Shown here in pieces: positions 51,443 to 61,000 of a stretch of DNA of 64,000 nucleotides. How positions within the stretch are numbered: the first letter of the stretch is position 1; the number at the start of each line of letters is the position of its first letter. The notes below the pieces were generated by a model that ran no database searches, had not been told where the DNA came from, and was given only the letters and a program-made list of their open reading frames with translations. Source of the DNA: Arthrobacter_E sp044748305 (GTDB lineage Bacteria > Actinomycetota > Actinomycetes > Actinomycetales > Micrococcaceae); assembly GCF_044748305.1 (NCBI RefSeq), contig NZ_JBIVFT010000005.1, forward strand, positions 182,179 to 246,178, written 5' to 3'. Both the position numbers and the translations under genes were made by a program.

Positions 51443-52945
51443 GTGGCCAAGAGCAACGAAGTCACCCTTGAGACAGTCAGCGGCGATCTACGGAAGAAGT
51501 CGAGCGACGTCGTCGTGATCGGCGTTCGCCAGGGCAAGGAAGGACCGGAGCTGGCAGCCAACCCGTTGAGCGCCAAGTCGGCGGAGGCTCTTCAGACGAG
51601 TCTCGCCTCGCTCGGCGTCACCGGAGCCCTGGACCAGCTGCATCGCCTGCCGGGAGTGCCGGAGCTGGGCGCCGAGGTGATCGCCCTGGCGGGGCTGGGT
51701 TCGAAGAACGACGCCGAGTCCCTGCGCCGTGCCGCCGGCTCGGCGGTGCGGCAGCTGGCCGGTACGACGACGGTCACGCTCGCCCTTCCGATGGACACCA
51801 TCGAGGAACTCGCCGCAGCCGCCGAAGGCGCCGCGCTGGGTGCCTATGCCTTCCACCAGCACCGGTCCTCCCGTGAAGGGCTCAAGGCGCCCGTCGCCAC
51901 CGTCCGCCTGGTCACGGCCCTCTCGGGCACCGCGGGGGCTAAGCAGGCCGTGACCCGTGCCGCCGTCGTCGGCCGCCACGTCAACTTCACGCGCGACCTG
52001 GTGAACCAGCCGCCGAACGTCCTGTACCCGGAGAGCTTCGCGACCGCGGCGCGCGACGCCGCCAAGTCCTTGCCGGTCAAGGTCACGGTGTGGGATGAGA
52101 AGCGCCTGGACAAGGAGGGCTTCGGAGGCATTCTGGGAGTCGGCAAGGGGTCCGCCCGGCCACCGCGCCTGGTCAAGGTCGAGTACGCGCCTGCCAAGGC
52201 CACCGCGCACGTGGCCCTGGTGGGCAAGGGCATCACCTTCGACACCGGTGGCATCTCGCTGAAGCCGCCGGCAAGCATGGAGGAGATGAAGAGCGACATG
52301 GCGGGCGCCGCCACCGTGCTCAACGCGGCTCTGGCAGCCGCCGAGCTCTCCGTGCCGGTCAAGGTCACCGCGTGGCTCTGCATCGCGGAGAACATGCCCG
52401 GCGGCTCCGCCCAGCGCCCCTCCGATGTCATGACCATCTTCGGCGGCAAGACCGTCGAGGTGCTGAACACCGATGCCGAGGGCCGTCTGGTCATGGCCGA
52501 CGGGCTCGTCGCCGCCAGCCTGGAACAGCCTGATGTGATCATCGACGTCGCGACCCTGACCGGCGCTCAGCTGATCGCCTTGGGCGACCGCACCGCGGGC
52601 ATCATGGGCGACGACGCCGTGGCCCAGTCGCTCAAGTCGGCGGCAGACGCGGCCGGCGAGCTCATGTGGCCGATGCCGATCCCGGAAGAGCTGCGTCCGA
52701 CCCTGGACTCCGAGGTCGCCGATCTGGCCAACATCGGCGCACGGCACGGTGGCATGATGACCGCCGCCGCGTTCCTGCGCGAATTCGTCGGGACCGACAG
52801 CACCGGGGAGAGCATCTCCTGGGCGCACATCGACATCGCCGGCCCGTCCTTCAACAACGGTTCCGCCTACGGCTACACGCCGAAGAAGGCGACCGGTTCG
52901 GCCTTGCGCACACTCCTCAGCTACATCGAGAGCATGGCCTCTTAA
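51443..52945 (+). CDS. pepA: Leucyl aminopeptidase (M17)
   Basis: 500 residues from a GTG at 51443 after AGGAA, which gives the usual length; a longer start at 51395 is less likely. Two-metal site motifs G-K-G-I-T-F-D-T-G-G (about 262-271) and N-T-D-A-E-G-R-L (about 342-349). Cytoplasmic removal of N-terminal residues from peptides; hexameric in the family. Confidence 0.95.
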   Translation: MAKSNEVTLETVSGDLRKKSSDVVVIGVRQGKEGPELAANPLSAKSAEALQTSLASLGVTGALDQLHRLPGVPELGAEVIALAGLGSKNDAESLRRAAGSAVRQLAGTTTVTLALPMDTIEELAAAAEGAALGAYAFHQHRSSREGLKAPVATVRLVTALSGTAGAKQAVTRAAVVGRHVNFTRDLVNQPPNVLYPESFATAARDAAKSLPVKVTVWDEKRLDKEGFGGILGVGKGSARPPRLVKVEYAPAKATAHVALVGKGITFDTGGISLKPPASMEEMKSDMAGAATVLNAALAAAELSVPVKVTAWLCIAENMPGGSAQRPSDVMTIFGGKTVEVLNTDAEGRLVMADGLVAASLEQPDVIIDVATLTGAQLIALGDRTAGIMGDDAVAQSLKSAADAAGELMWPMPIPEELRPTLDSEVADLANIGARHGGMMTAAAFLREFVGTDSTGESISWAHIDIAGPSFNNGSAYGYTPKKATGSALRTLLSYIESMAS

Positions 52946-53150
52946 AGCACTGGCGCGGCCTCGGCGCGGTGGCCTGCTGTGGCGTTCTTAAAAAAATGAA
53001 CGTGAGTCACAGCACAAGGCCGCCGCGCCGAAGCCCTTTAAGGTGCACCATGTACGGGGGTGACGCTAAGGTGAAAGCGAATGGCTCTGTGGCTGTTTTC
53101 TTCAGGCAGTCACAAAAGCATGACCACTGCAGAAGAACCCGACCTGCTGG

Positions 53151-53203
53151 CATAATCGCCGCAGGAAAAGTTCCAGGCCAGACGGTGCCAGCTCGCACCG
53201 TCT
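53151..53203 (+). promoter_or_regulatory. Candidate lpdA promoter and leader hairpin
   Basis: CATAAT (53151-53156) makes a fair -10. Its transcript would carry a perfect 9-bp hairpin, AGACGGTGC with GCACCGTCT (53180-53203), ending about 20 bases before the GTG. The hairpin may protect or modulate the message. The rest of the 280-bp gap (52946-53225) holds no supported gene. Confidence 0.45.
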
Positions 53204-53225
53204 ATACAACTCAGGGAGCGTTCAC

Positions 53226-54605
53226 GTGGCCGAAACGGCAACTGCGCAAGAATTCGACGTCCTGGTCCTCGGCGGAGGCAGCGCGGGTTACTCCGCCGCC
53301 ATCCGCGCTACGGAACTGGGCATGACGGTGGGCCTCGTGGAGCGCGCCAAGCTGGGCGGCACCTGCTTGCACACCGGCTGCATCCCCACCAAGGCCTACC
53401 TGCACTCGGCGGAACTGGCCGACAACGCCCGTGAAGGCGCAAAGTACGGTATCAACACCACGCTCGACTCGGTCGACCTCGGCAAGGTCCGCGACCACAA
53501 GAACGGCATCGTCGCCGGAAAGCACAAGGGCCTGACCGGTCTGCTGAAGATGAAGAAGGTCAACGTCATCGAGGGTGAGGGTAAGCTCACCGCTCCCGAC
53601 ACCGTCACCGTCGACGGCGTGGCCTACAAGGGCAAGAACATCATCCTGGCCACCGGATCCACGTCCAAGACCATGGGCCTGCAGATCGACGGCCGCGTCA
53701 TCACCTCCACCGAGGCCCTGGAGATGAGCGAACTGCCCTCCTCCGCCATCGTGCTGGGCGGCGGCGTCATCGGCGTCGAGTTCGCCTCGATGTGGAACTC
53801 CTTCGGCGTGGACGTCACCATCGTCGAGGGCCTGCCCTCCCTCGTCCCTAATGAGGACCCTGCGATCATCAAGGTCCTCGAACGCGAGTTCAAGAAGAAG
53901 GGCATCAAGTTCAAGACCGGTGTCTTCTTCGAGAAGGTTGAGCAGGACGCCAACCAGGCCACCGTGAGCCTCGCCGACGGCAGCTCTGTCTCCGCCGACA
54001 TCGTGCTGGTCGCCGTGGGCCGCGGCCCCGTGACCGAGGGCTTCGGCTTCGCCGAGCAGGGTGTGACCCTGGACCGCGGCTTCGTCATCACCAACGAGCG
54101 CTTGCACACCGGTGTCGGCAACATCTATGCCATCGGCGACATCGTCCCCGGCGTGCAGCTGGCACACCGCGGTTACCAGCAGGGCATCTTCGTGGCCGAA
54201 GAGATCGCCGGTCTCAACCCCGTGGTGGTCGAGGACGTCAACATCCCGAAGGTCACCTTCTGCGAGCCGGAGATCATGTCCGTCGGTTACTCCCAGCCGA
54301 AGGCCGAGGAGAAGTTCGGCAAGGACAACATCGAGACCCAGGAGTACAACCTGGCCGGCAACGGCAAGTCCTCCATCCTGGGCACCTCGGGCATCGTGAA
54401 GATGATCCGCGTGAAGAACGGCCCGATCGTCGGCGTGACCGGCATCGGCGGCCGCTTCGGCGAGCAGGTCGGCGAGGCCCAGCTGATCGTGAACTGGGAG
54501 GCGTTCCCGGAGGATGTCGCCACCCTGATCCACGCGCACCCGACGCAGAACGAGTCGCTGGGCGAGGCCGCACTGGCTCTGGCCGGAAAGCCGCTGCACG
54601 GCTGA
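53226..54605 (+). CDS. lpdA: Dihydrolipoamide dehydrogenase (E3)
   Basis: 459 residues. FAD site G-G-G-S-A-G-Y, redox disulfide G-G-T-C-L-H-T-G-C with Cys47 and Cys52, NAD site G-G-G-V-I-G-V-E, and the C-terminal catalytic dyad H-A-H-P-T-Q-N-E (His438, Glu443). Reoxidises the lipoyl groups of the E2 encoded next. The intervening terminator allows separate control of the two genes. Confidence 0.97.
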   Translation: MAETATAQEFDVLVLGGGSAGYSAAIRATELGMTVGLVERAKLGGTCLHTGCIPTKAYLHSAELADNAREGAKYGINTTLDSVDLGKVRDHKNGIVAGKHKGLTGLLKMKKVNVIEGEGKLTAPDTVTVDGVAYKGKNIILATGSTSKTMGLQIDGRVITSTEALEMSELPSSAIVLGGGVIGVEFASMWNSFGVDVTIVEGLPSLVPNEDPAIIKVLEREFKKKGIKFKTGVFFEKVEQDANQATVSLADGSSVSADIVLVAVGRGPVTEGFGFAEQGVTLDRGFVITNERLHTGVGNIYAIGDIVPGVQLAHRGYQQGIFVAEEIAGLNPVVVEDVNIPKVTFCEPEIMSVGYSQPKAEEKFGKDNIETQEYNLAGNGKSSILGTSGIVKMIRVKNGPIVGVTGIGGRFGEQVGEAQLIVNWEAFPEDVATLIHAHPTQNESLGEAALALAGKPLHG

Positions 54606-54613
54606 TGTCTTTG

Positions 54614-54643
54614 GGGCCGGGGCGCCTGCAGGCGCCCCGGCCC
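54614..54643 (+). terminator. Terminator hairpin between lpdA and sucB
   Basis: Perfect 13-bp stem with loop TGCA, eight bases after the lpdA stop, followed by a short CTTTC. Confidence 0.82.
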
Positions 54644-54725
54644 GCTTTCGGAGGGTTCCGTCCGGCGGGATCCCCCACACCGAAGAATTTCTATACAGAA
54701 GATCATGAAGGAGAACGGGGACGAC

Positions 54726-56459
54726 ATGTCTGAATCCGTTAACTTGCCCGCACTCGGCGAGAGCGTCACGGAAGGTACCGTCACCCGCTGGCTGAAGTCC
54801 GTCGGCGACCGCGTCGAGGTGGACGAGCCCTTGCTGGAAGTGTCCACCGACAAGGTCGACACCGAGATCCCGTCCCCGGTCGCCGGTGTGATCGAGCAGA
54901 TCCTCGTCGCTGAGGACGAGGTCGCCGAAGTCGGCGCCCCGCTGGTCATCATCGGCGATGGCTCGGGTTCCGGCGAAGCTCCGGCTGCTCCTGCCCCCGC
55001 GGCGGAACCGGCTCCGGCTCAGGAAGCACCGGCAGCGCCCGCTGCCGAGGCCCCGGTGGCCGAGGCCGCACCGGCCAGCGAAGCCGCTCCTGCCGGCGAA
55101 GGCACCGAGGTCACCCTCCCCGCCCTGGGCGAATCGGTCACCGAGGGCACGGTCACCCGCTGGCTCAAGTCCATCGGCGACTCCGTCGAGGTCGACGAAC
55201 CGCTGCTTGAGGTCTCCACCGACAAGGTCGACACCGAGATCCCCTCCCCCGTGGCCGGAACCCTTCTGGAGATTCGCGTGAACGAGGACGACACCGCTGA
55301 GGTCGGCTCCGTGCTCGCCGTCATCGGTGCCGCCGGCGCGGCTGCTCCGGCAGCAGCCCCGGCTCCGGCAGCGCCTGCCGCTGCACCGGCTCCTGCTGCC
55401 GCACCCGCCCCGGTAGCCGCACCCGCCCCGGCCGCAGCTCCGGCACCCTCCGCAGCTCCCGCTCCGGCCGCTGCCCCGGCACCCTCCGCAGCTCCGGCAC
55501 CCTCCGCAGCTCCGGCACCGTCCGACGCCGAGTCCTATGTGACCCCGCTCGTCCGGAAGCTGGCCAAGGACAACGGCATCGATCTGACGTCCGTCACCGG
55601 TACCGGCGTCGGCGGCCGGATCCGCAAGCAGGACGTCCAGACCGCCATCGAAGCGAAGAAGAGCGCCGCCCCGGCAGCTGCTCCGGCTTCTGCCGCCCCG
55701 GCTGCCGCAGCCGCTCCCGCTGTCGCCGCCTCCTCGCTCCGCGGCACTACGGAGAAGGCCCCGCGCATCCGCCAGGTCATCGCCCGCCGCATGCGCGAGT
55801 CCCTGGATGTCTCGACTCAGCTGACCCAGGTCCACGAGATCGACATGACCCGCATCGTGAAGCTGCGGGGCACGGCCAAGAACAACTTCAAGGCTGTCAA
55901 CGGTGTCAACCTCACCTACCTGCCCTTCATCGCCAAGGCCGTGGCCGAGGCACTGAAGGCGCACCCGAAGCTGAACGCCGAGTACAACGAAGAGACTCAG
56001 CAGATCACCTACCACAACGCCGAGCACCTGGCCTTCGCGGTCGACACCGACAAGGGCCTGCTGGTTCCGGTCGTGTCCAACGCCGGAGACCTCAACCTCG
56101 CGGGGCTGGCAGGCAAGATCGCCGACGTCGCCAACCGCACCCGCACCGGCAAGATCGGTCCGGACGAGCTGTCCGGCGGCACCTTCTCGATCACGAACAT
56201 CGGTTCGGTCGGCGCCCTCTTCGACACTCCGATCATCAACCAGCCCCAGGTCGCCATTCTCGGAACCGGCGCGATCGTCAAGCGTCCGATGGTCGTCACG
56301 GACGCCGATGGCAACGATTCGATCGCCATCCGCCACATGATGTACCTGTGCCTGACCTACGATCACCGCCTGGTGGACGGCGCCGATGCCGGCCGCTTCC
56401 TCCAGACGGTCAAGGCCCGCCTCGAAGGCGGCGCGTTCGAGGGCGATCTCGGACTCTAG
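54726..56459 (+). CDS. sucB: 2-oxoacid dehydrogenase E2 component, dihydrolipoamide acyltransferase
   Basis: 577 residues. Two N-terminal lipoyl domains (about 3-77 and 128-203), each with the lipoylated lysine in T-D-K-V-D-T-E, joined by Ala/Pro linkers. A long Ala-Pro-Ser linker (about 205-270), an E3/E1-binding domain (Y-V-T-P-L-V-R-K-L-A, G-G-R-I-R-K-Q-D-V), and a catalytic core ending with Y-D-H-R-L-V-D-G-A-D-A follow. In actinobacteria this protein serves pyruvate and 2-oxoglutarate dehydrogenase complexes. An in-frame ATG at 54705 is an alternative start. Needs lipB and lipA, encoded further on. Confidence 0.95.
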   Translation: MSESVNLPALGESVTEGTVTRWLKSVGDRVEVDEPLLEVSTDKVDTEIPSPVAGVIEQILVAEDEVAEVGAPLVIIGDGSGSGEAPAAPAPAAEPAPAQEAPAAPAAEAPVAEAAPASEAAPAGEGTEVTLPALGESVTEGTVTRWLKSIGDSVEVDEPLLEVSTDKVDTEIPSPVAGTLLEIRVNEDDTAEVGSVLAVIGAAGAAAPAAAPAPAAPAAAPAPAAAPAPVAAPAPAAAPAPSAAPAPAAAPAPSAAPAPSAAPAPSDAESYVTPLVRKLAKDNGIDLTSVTGTGVGGRIRKQDVQTAIEAKKSAAPAAAPASAAPAAAAAPAVAASSLRGTTEKAPRIRQVIARRMRESLDVSTQLTQVHEIDMTRIVKLRGTAKNNFKAVNGVNLTYLPFIAKAVAEALKAHPKLNAEYNEETQQITYHNAEHLAFAVDTDKGLLVPVVSNAGDLNLAGLAGKIADVANRTRTGKIGPDELSGGTFSITNIGSVGALFDTPIINQPQVAILGTGAIVKRPMVVTDADGNDSIAIRHMMYLCLTYDHRLVDGADAGRFLQTVKARLEGGAFEGDLGL

Positions 56460-56471
56460 TCACATCACGCG

Positions 56472-56508
56472 ACGGCGGCCACACCCTCGGGTGTGGCCGC
56501 CGTTTTTC
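56472..56508 (+). terminator. Rho-independent terminator after sucB
   Basis: Perfect 14-bp stem (ACGGCGGCCACACC with its complement) with loop CTCG, followed by TTTTT. The best canonical terminator in the window. Confidence 0.92.
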
Positions 56509-56553
56509 TACGCCCAGTAGAATTTCCTGACAGAGTGTCGCTAAACTGGAGCC

Positions 56554-56907
56554 ATGGGAATTCTCTTCAGCATCCTGGTCTTCTTGCACATCGTCGGCGC
56601 CGCGATGATCGTCGGCTACTGGATCGCCACGATGAAAGAACCGACTGTTCATCCGCGCCAGCGTGACGGCGCTTTCCTCCAGCTGCTGACCGGCATCGCG
56701 ATGATGGGTCTGATCCCCTTCATGCCGGACTTCCACGCCAACTACTTCAAGCTGGGCATCAAGTTCGCGATCGGCGTCGCCGTGGCGGTCCTGGCTGTCA
56801 TCGGCTCCCGCAAGGTCAAGAAGGGCGAACCGGTCTCGACCGGCCTGGCGCACGGCGTCGGCGGACTGGCCTTGATCAACATCGCACTCGCCACGCTCTG
56901 GAACTGA
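56554..56907 (+). CDS. Small integral membrane protein
   Basis: 117 residues with four hydrophobic helices (about 4-24, 40-58, 68-86, 95-114). Short loops, with M-K-E-P-T-V-H-P-R-Q after the first helix. Conserved-looking actinobacterial membrane protein of unknown function, placed after sucB but behind its terminator. Confidence 0.75.
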   Translation: MGILFSILVFLHIVGAAMIVGYWIATMKEPTVHPRQRDGAFLQLLTGIAMMGLIPFMPDFHANYFKLGIKFAIGVAVAVLAVIGSRKVKKGEPVSTGLAHGVGGLALINIALATLWN

Positions 56908-56930
56908 GTTCCGGACCTTCACCCGCTGAA

Positions 56931-56975
56931 CCGAAGGGGCGGTGCGCACGGATTCCGTGCGCACCGCCCCTTCGG
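56931..56975. terminator. Long bidirectional terminator
   Basis: A perfect 21-bp stem with loop ATT between the convergent small membrane gene and the VOC gene. Confidence 0.9.
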
Positions 56976-56987
56976 CGTTTTGTCCGC

Positions 56988-57362
56988 TCAGCCCTGGGCG
57001 ATACAGAACTCGTTGCCCTCAGGGTCTTTCAACACCGTCCAGGCGAAATCTCCGATCGTGTGCTGTTCGAACTCCTCGGCACCCAGCCCGACGGCTCGCG
57101 AGAGGAGCTCCGTGGGGTCCTCCGCGTGCAGATCAAGGTGTATCCGTCGAGGACCTTCGCTCGGCAGCTCCACCCTCTGGAAGGCCAGCTTCGGGCCACC
57201 GGGCGAAACCGCACTCAACCAGACGAATTCACCCTCGTACGAGGACATCACGCTCAGCCCCAGCAGCTCGGCCCAGAAACGGGAGAGCTTCTCCGGGTCC
57301 ACGGTGTTGACCACGATCGAGGCGACGGTCCCGCGCGCCGTCGCGCGCATCTCTTCACTCAT
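56988..57362 (-). CDS. VOC/glyoxalase-fold protein
   Basis: 124 residues, one beta-alpha-beta-beta-beta repeat pair: V-V-N-T-V-D-P-E-K-L-S-R-F-W-A-E-L-L-G at the start, H-L-D-L-H-A in the middle and D-P-E-G-N-E-F-C at the end. Typical of small metal-binding VOC proteins; substrate unknown. Its start codon lies in a 19-bp tandem duplication. Confidence 0.85.
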   Translation of the reverse strand: MSEEMRATARGTVASIVVNTVDPEKLSRFWAELLGLSVMSSYEGEFVWLSAVSPGGPKLAFQRVELPSEGPRRIHLDLHAEDPTELLSRAVGLGAEEFEQHTIGDFAWTVLKDPEGNEFCIAQG

Positions 57363-57390
57363 GGCAGCAGTCTTCGCTCATGGCAGCAGT
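57353..57390. repeat. 19-bp tandem duplication over the VOC start codon
   Basis: The unit CTTC(A/G)CTCATGGCAGCAGT occurs at 57353-57371 and 57372-57390 with one mismatch. Each copy carries an ATG on the minus strand (57362 and 57381). The outer ATG is out of frame and opens only eight codons before a stop. Confidence 0.9.
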
Positions 57391-57571
57391 CTAGGGCCGT
57401 CCCGGGGCGCCCGGGAAGCACCCTCCACGGCTCGCCGATCCGGCCCTTTCCGTCACATTCCGGGCCTCGGGACGACGGGTGTCACCGGGGAAAGGAACAC
57501 CCTAGGATGGTTATCAAGGGCCGCTCTGCACACGAGCCGGCCGATCCCCAACACATTCCAAGGAGCAACTC

Positions 57572-58000
57572 ATGGCAGTGACCCGTAGCGCCTCCACCGT
57601 CTGGACCGGCAACCTCTTCGAAGGCCAGGGCGAGACCACCTTCGAAAGCTCCTCCCTGGGCACGCATCCCGTCACCTGGAAGGCCCGTTCCGAGGCTGCG
57701 GAGGGCAAGACGAGCCCCGAAGAACTGATCGCGGCAGCCCACTCGGCCTGCTTCTCCATGGCCTTCAGCAACGAGCTGGCCGAGGCCGGCTTCACGGCCA
57801 CCGAGATCCGTACCAAGTCCGAGGTCGGCTTCCAGCCGGGCGTCGGCATCACCGGCAGCAAGCTGACCCTCGTCGCCACCATCCCCGGCATCTCCGAGGA
57901 GGATTTCCAGCGCATCGCGAACGCCGCCAAGGTCGGCTGCCCCGTCTCCGCAGCCCTGTCCGGCATCGAGATCACCCTGGACGCCACGCTCAACGCCTGA
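57572..58000 (+). CDS. OsmC/Ohr family peroxide-detoxifying protein
   Basis: 142 residues from an ATG with AAGGAG. Reactive Cys60 (A-A-H-S-A-C-F-S) and Cys123 (V-G-C-P-V-S-A), as in OsmC thiol peroxidases that reduce organic hydroperoxides with lipoyl or low-molecular thiol donors. Closer in form to OsmC than to Ohr. Lies near sucB/lpdA, whose lipoyl group reduces Ohr-type proteins in some bacteria; that link is inference here. Confidence 0.9.
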   Translation: MAVTRSASTVWTGNLFEGQGETTFESSSLGTHPVTWKARSEAAEGKTSPEELIAAAHSACFSMAFSNELAEAGFTATEIRTKSEVGFQPGVGITGSKLTLVATIPGISEEDFQRIANAAKVGCPVSAALSGIEITLDATLNA

Positions 58001-58021
58001 GCAGACTGAGCATTTGCCGTA

Positions 58022-58066
58022 GACGACGGAGGGGAGAAGACCACTGGTCTTCTCCCCTCCGTCGTC
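58022..58066. terminator. Long bidirectional terminator
   Basis: A perfect 21-bp stem with loop ACT between the convergent OsmC and tricorn-type protease genes. Confidence 0.9.
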
Positions 58067-58087
58067 CGCCGTCAGCAGCTCGCGATA

Positions 58088-61000
58088 TCAGTCACGGCGC
58101 GGCGGCAGCGGGGCGGGTACGACGCGCGGGAGCTTGTCCCGGGACGGTGCGACCTTGGTCGGGATCTCCTGGAGCATCTCCTTCAGCACTCCGATGCCAT
58201 GCTCGAGCTGAGGATCGGTCCCCGCCTTGTGCGCATGCGGCGGGAACAGGATCTCGATGTCCGGATCCACACCGTAGTTCTCCACACCCCAGCCTGTTCC
58301 GCCTTCGAAGAAGTGGGCGTAGCGCGGCTGAGAGACCGGCGTGCCGTCCACGAGGTCGAATTTCATGTCGATCCCGATGACGCCGCCCCAGGTCCGGGTG
58401 CCGATCACCGGCCCGATCCCCCGCATCTTCACCACCTGGGTGATGATGTCGCCGTCGGAACCCGCGAACTCGTCCGTGATGACCACGACAGGCCCGCGAA
58501 CCGCCTGGTACGGGTACGTCGTCGGGTATTCACCCCGGGAGACGGTCCAGGCATCCACGGTCCTGCCGATCAGCTCGGCCACCAATTGCGAAGTGTGCCC
58601 GCCCCGATTGCGGCGGACATCGATCACCAACGCGTCCTTCGCCGCTTCCGTCTCCAGATCGCGGTGCAGTTGCGCCCAGCCGTGCGCCTGCATGTCCGGG
58701 ATGTGCAGGTAGCCGAACCGCCCCCCGGACGCCTCGGCGACCACACGCCGCTTCGTCTGGACCCAGTCCTGATAACGAAGCCGCTCTTCGCTGCCGAGCG
58801 GCACGACGGCGGTGCGGCGCACGGTTCCGTCCTCGGCGCGGACGGTGAGTTCCACAGCCTTCCCCGCCGATCCCCTCAGCAACTCCGCGGGTGTGCGGGC
58901 CTCGGGCCCGCCGACCGGCTGGCCGTCGACGGCCAGCAGCGTATCGCCGGCCCGTACCGCGACTCCCGGCCGACGCAGCGGTGACAAGGCCTGCGGATCG
59001 GAGCTGTCACCCAGGAGCAGCCGGGACACCGACCACTCTCCCCCGCGCTCCGCGAGTTCTGCTCCGAGGAATCCCTGCTTGCCGGCTCCGGCTTCGCTGG
59101 GCTCCGGAGGCCTGACATAGGCGTGGGAGGTCCCCAGCTCGCCGTGCAGCTCCCAGAGGAGGTCGACAAGATCGTCGAATGACCCCACGCGGTCCAGCAC
59201 CGGCTGATACCGCTCGTGGATCTCCTCCCAGTCCAGGCCGCCCATGGTCTCGTCCCAGAAGAAGTCCCGTTGCAGCCTCCACGCCTCACGGAACTGCTGA
59301 CGCCATACCTTGCGCGGTTCCAATGTCACCCGGATCCGGGAGAGATCCACGTCCTTCGGATCCGCCCCGTCCTGCGAGGTCGGTACGGTGCGCAGCTTGC
59401 CCTGGGAACGGAGTGCGGCCTGTTTGCCGTCTCCGGAGAGCCGATAGGACGCGACGTCCTCGGCCAGGACTTTGCTCTCGCCGCCCGCCAGATCCAGCCG
59501 GACCAGCTTCGCCGTCGGCGGTTCGTCATCACTGCGCGCGCGGCCGTCGCCGAGCACGCCTTCGGTGGGAACATCCAGGTAGAGCAGTGCACCCGGCACC
59601 GCGCGCAGCTGTTCGTAGTTCCCCTGCCCGACGGGCAATGCGACGATGCGCTCGCTCAGCCCATCGGCGTCGAGGACGACGACGGCGGGTTCCGTGTCCT
59701 TCTCCGAGCGCCCGGCACCGCCCTGCGGCGCGGCCTCCACGACCGCGGGACCGAAGGGCGCGGCTTCCGTCGCCGAAAGCGTCACCAGGTACGGACGGAT
59801 CGTATGAGGGAAGGCCAGGTCGAAGCGCTGTTCGTCGTAGACGGGGTCAAGGCTCCTGCCGGAGAGGAAGGCGAGGAACTTGCCGTCCGTGCTGAAACTC
59901 GGCGAGCTGTCGATGAAACGCCCATCGGTGACGTCGATGATGTCGCTCCCCGCCGGACGCGCACGGAGCCGGATCAGCTTCCGCTCGGAATGCCCGTCCA
60001 CGGCCTGCGCCCAGGCGAAATGGCTGGAGTCCGGGGCCCAGGCGAGGTGTTCGATGGACCCGGATCCGGCGGACACGACCGTTTCCGAGGTTCCGCCGGC
60101 GCTGTCGACAAGCAGGAGATCACCGAAGGCGGTGCCGAGAAGCAACCACTGCCCGTCGGGGCTGGCCTCCACGGCCACGACCCGGGACGGCAGAGTCAGC
60201 TCGTGGACCGCGGGCTCATCGCGTGCAGCAGCAGTGTCATCCGCCCCAGGCCCTTCCCCGGCTTCCGCCTCGATGCCGTTCTCGGAAGCGCCGGGGTCCT
60301 GGTCATTCGCGGGGTCCTGGTCCTCCGGTGCGGTGCCCCGCGCGGGGACCGGACGAGGAAGCTCGGGGTGCCCGTCCTGGTGGGCGTTTGCGGCTTCGCC
60401 CTCCACCGTGGCGGCGGGTTCCGGACGGGTCGGTTCTCCGTCAGCCAGCAGCGAGGCGATCCGGAGGACTTCCTCCCCGCTGCGGTCGTGCAGATAGGCA
60501 AGCCTGCCATCGGCCAGGAAGCGCGGCAGACGCGCACGAACCCCCGATTCGCTCTCAAGGGCCCGGGCCGGGCCGTCCTGGTGGCGGAGCCAGTGCAGTG
60601 CGCCCTGGCTGATGACGAGACTGGCATCGCCCGAGTGATCAGGCTGCGCCTCACGAAGCTGCTTCGCGGCATCCAGAGCCTTGGGCTGCGCACCGGTGGA
60701 ACCGAGCTCGATCTCAAGCTTGCGGGGCTGATCCTGGCCTTCCTCGAGCAGGAAGAGCTCACCGGCCGATTCGAAGACGATGCGGCGCCCATCGGTGGAG
60801 GCATGACGGGCGTAGAAGGACTCATGGTCCGTGTGGCGGCGCAATCCGCTGCCGTCGGGCGCGATCGAATAGATGTTTCCGTAACCCTCGTGGTCCGAGA
60901 GGAAATGGATCCGGCCATCCAACCAGAGCGGATCGGTCAGATTGCCGTTGAGTTCGGCTGCGAGCCGGACGAATTCACCGTTGCCGTCACGATCGATCCA

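Noticed and set aside
55321..55530. Repeated Ala-Pro-rich sequence in sucB as a possible unstable repeat array
   Set aside because: It is the flexible linker normal for E2 proteins, imperfect at DNA level and in frame.
53211..56366. A 1051-codon open frame antisense to lpdA and sucB
   Set aside because: Low-complexity Gly/Asp/Val-rich translation, typical of the strand opposite high-GC genes. Both sense genes are unmistakable.
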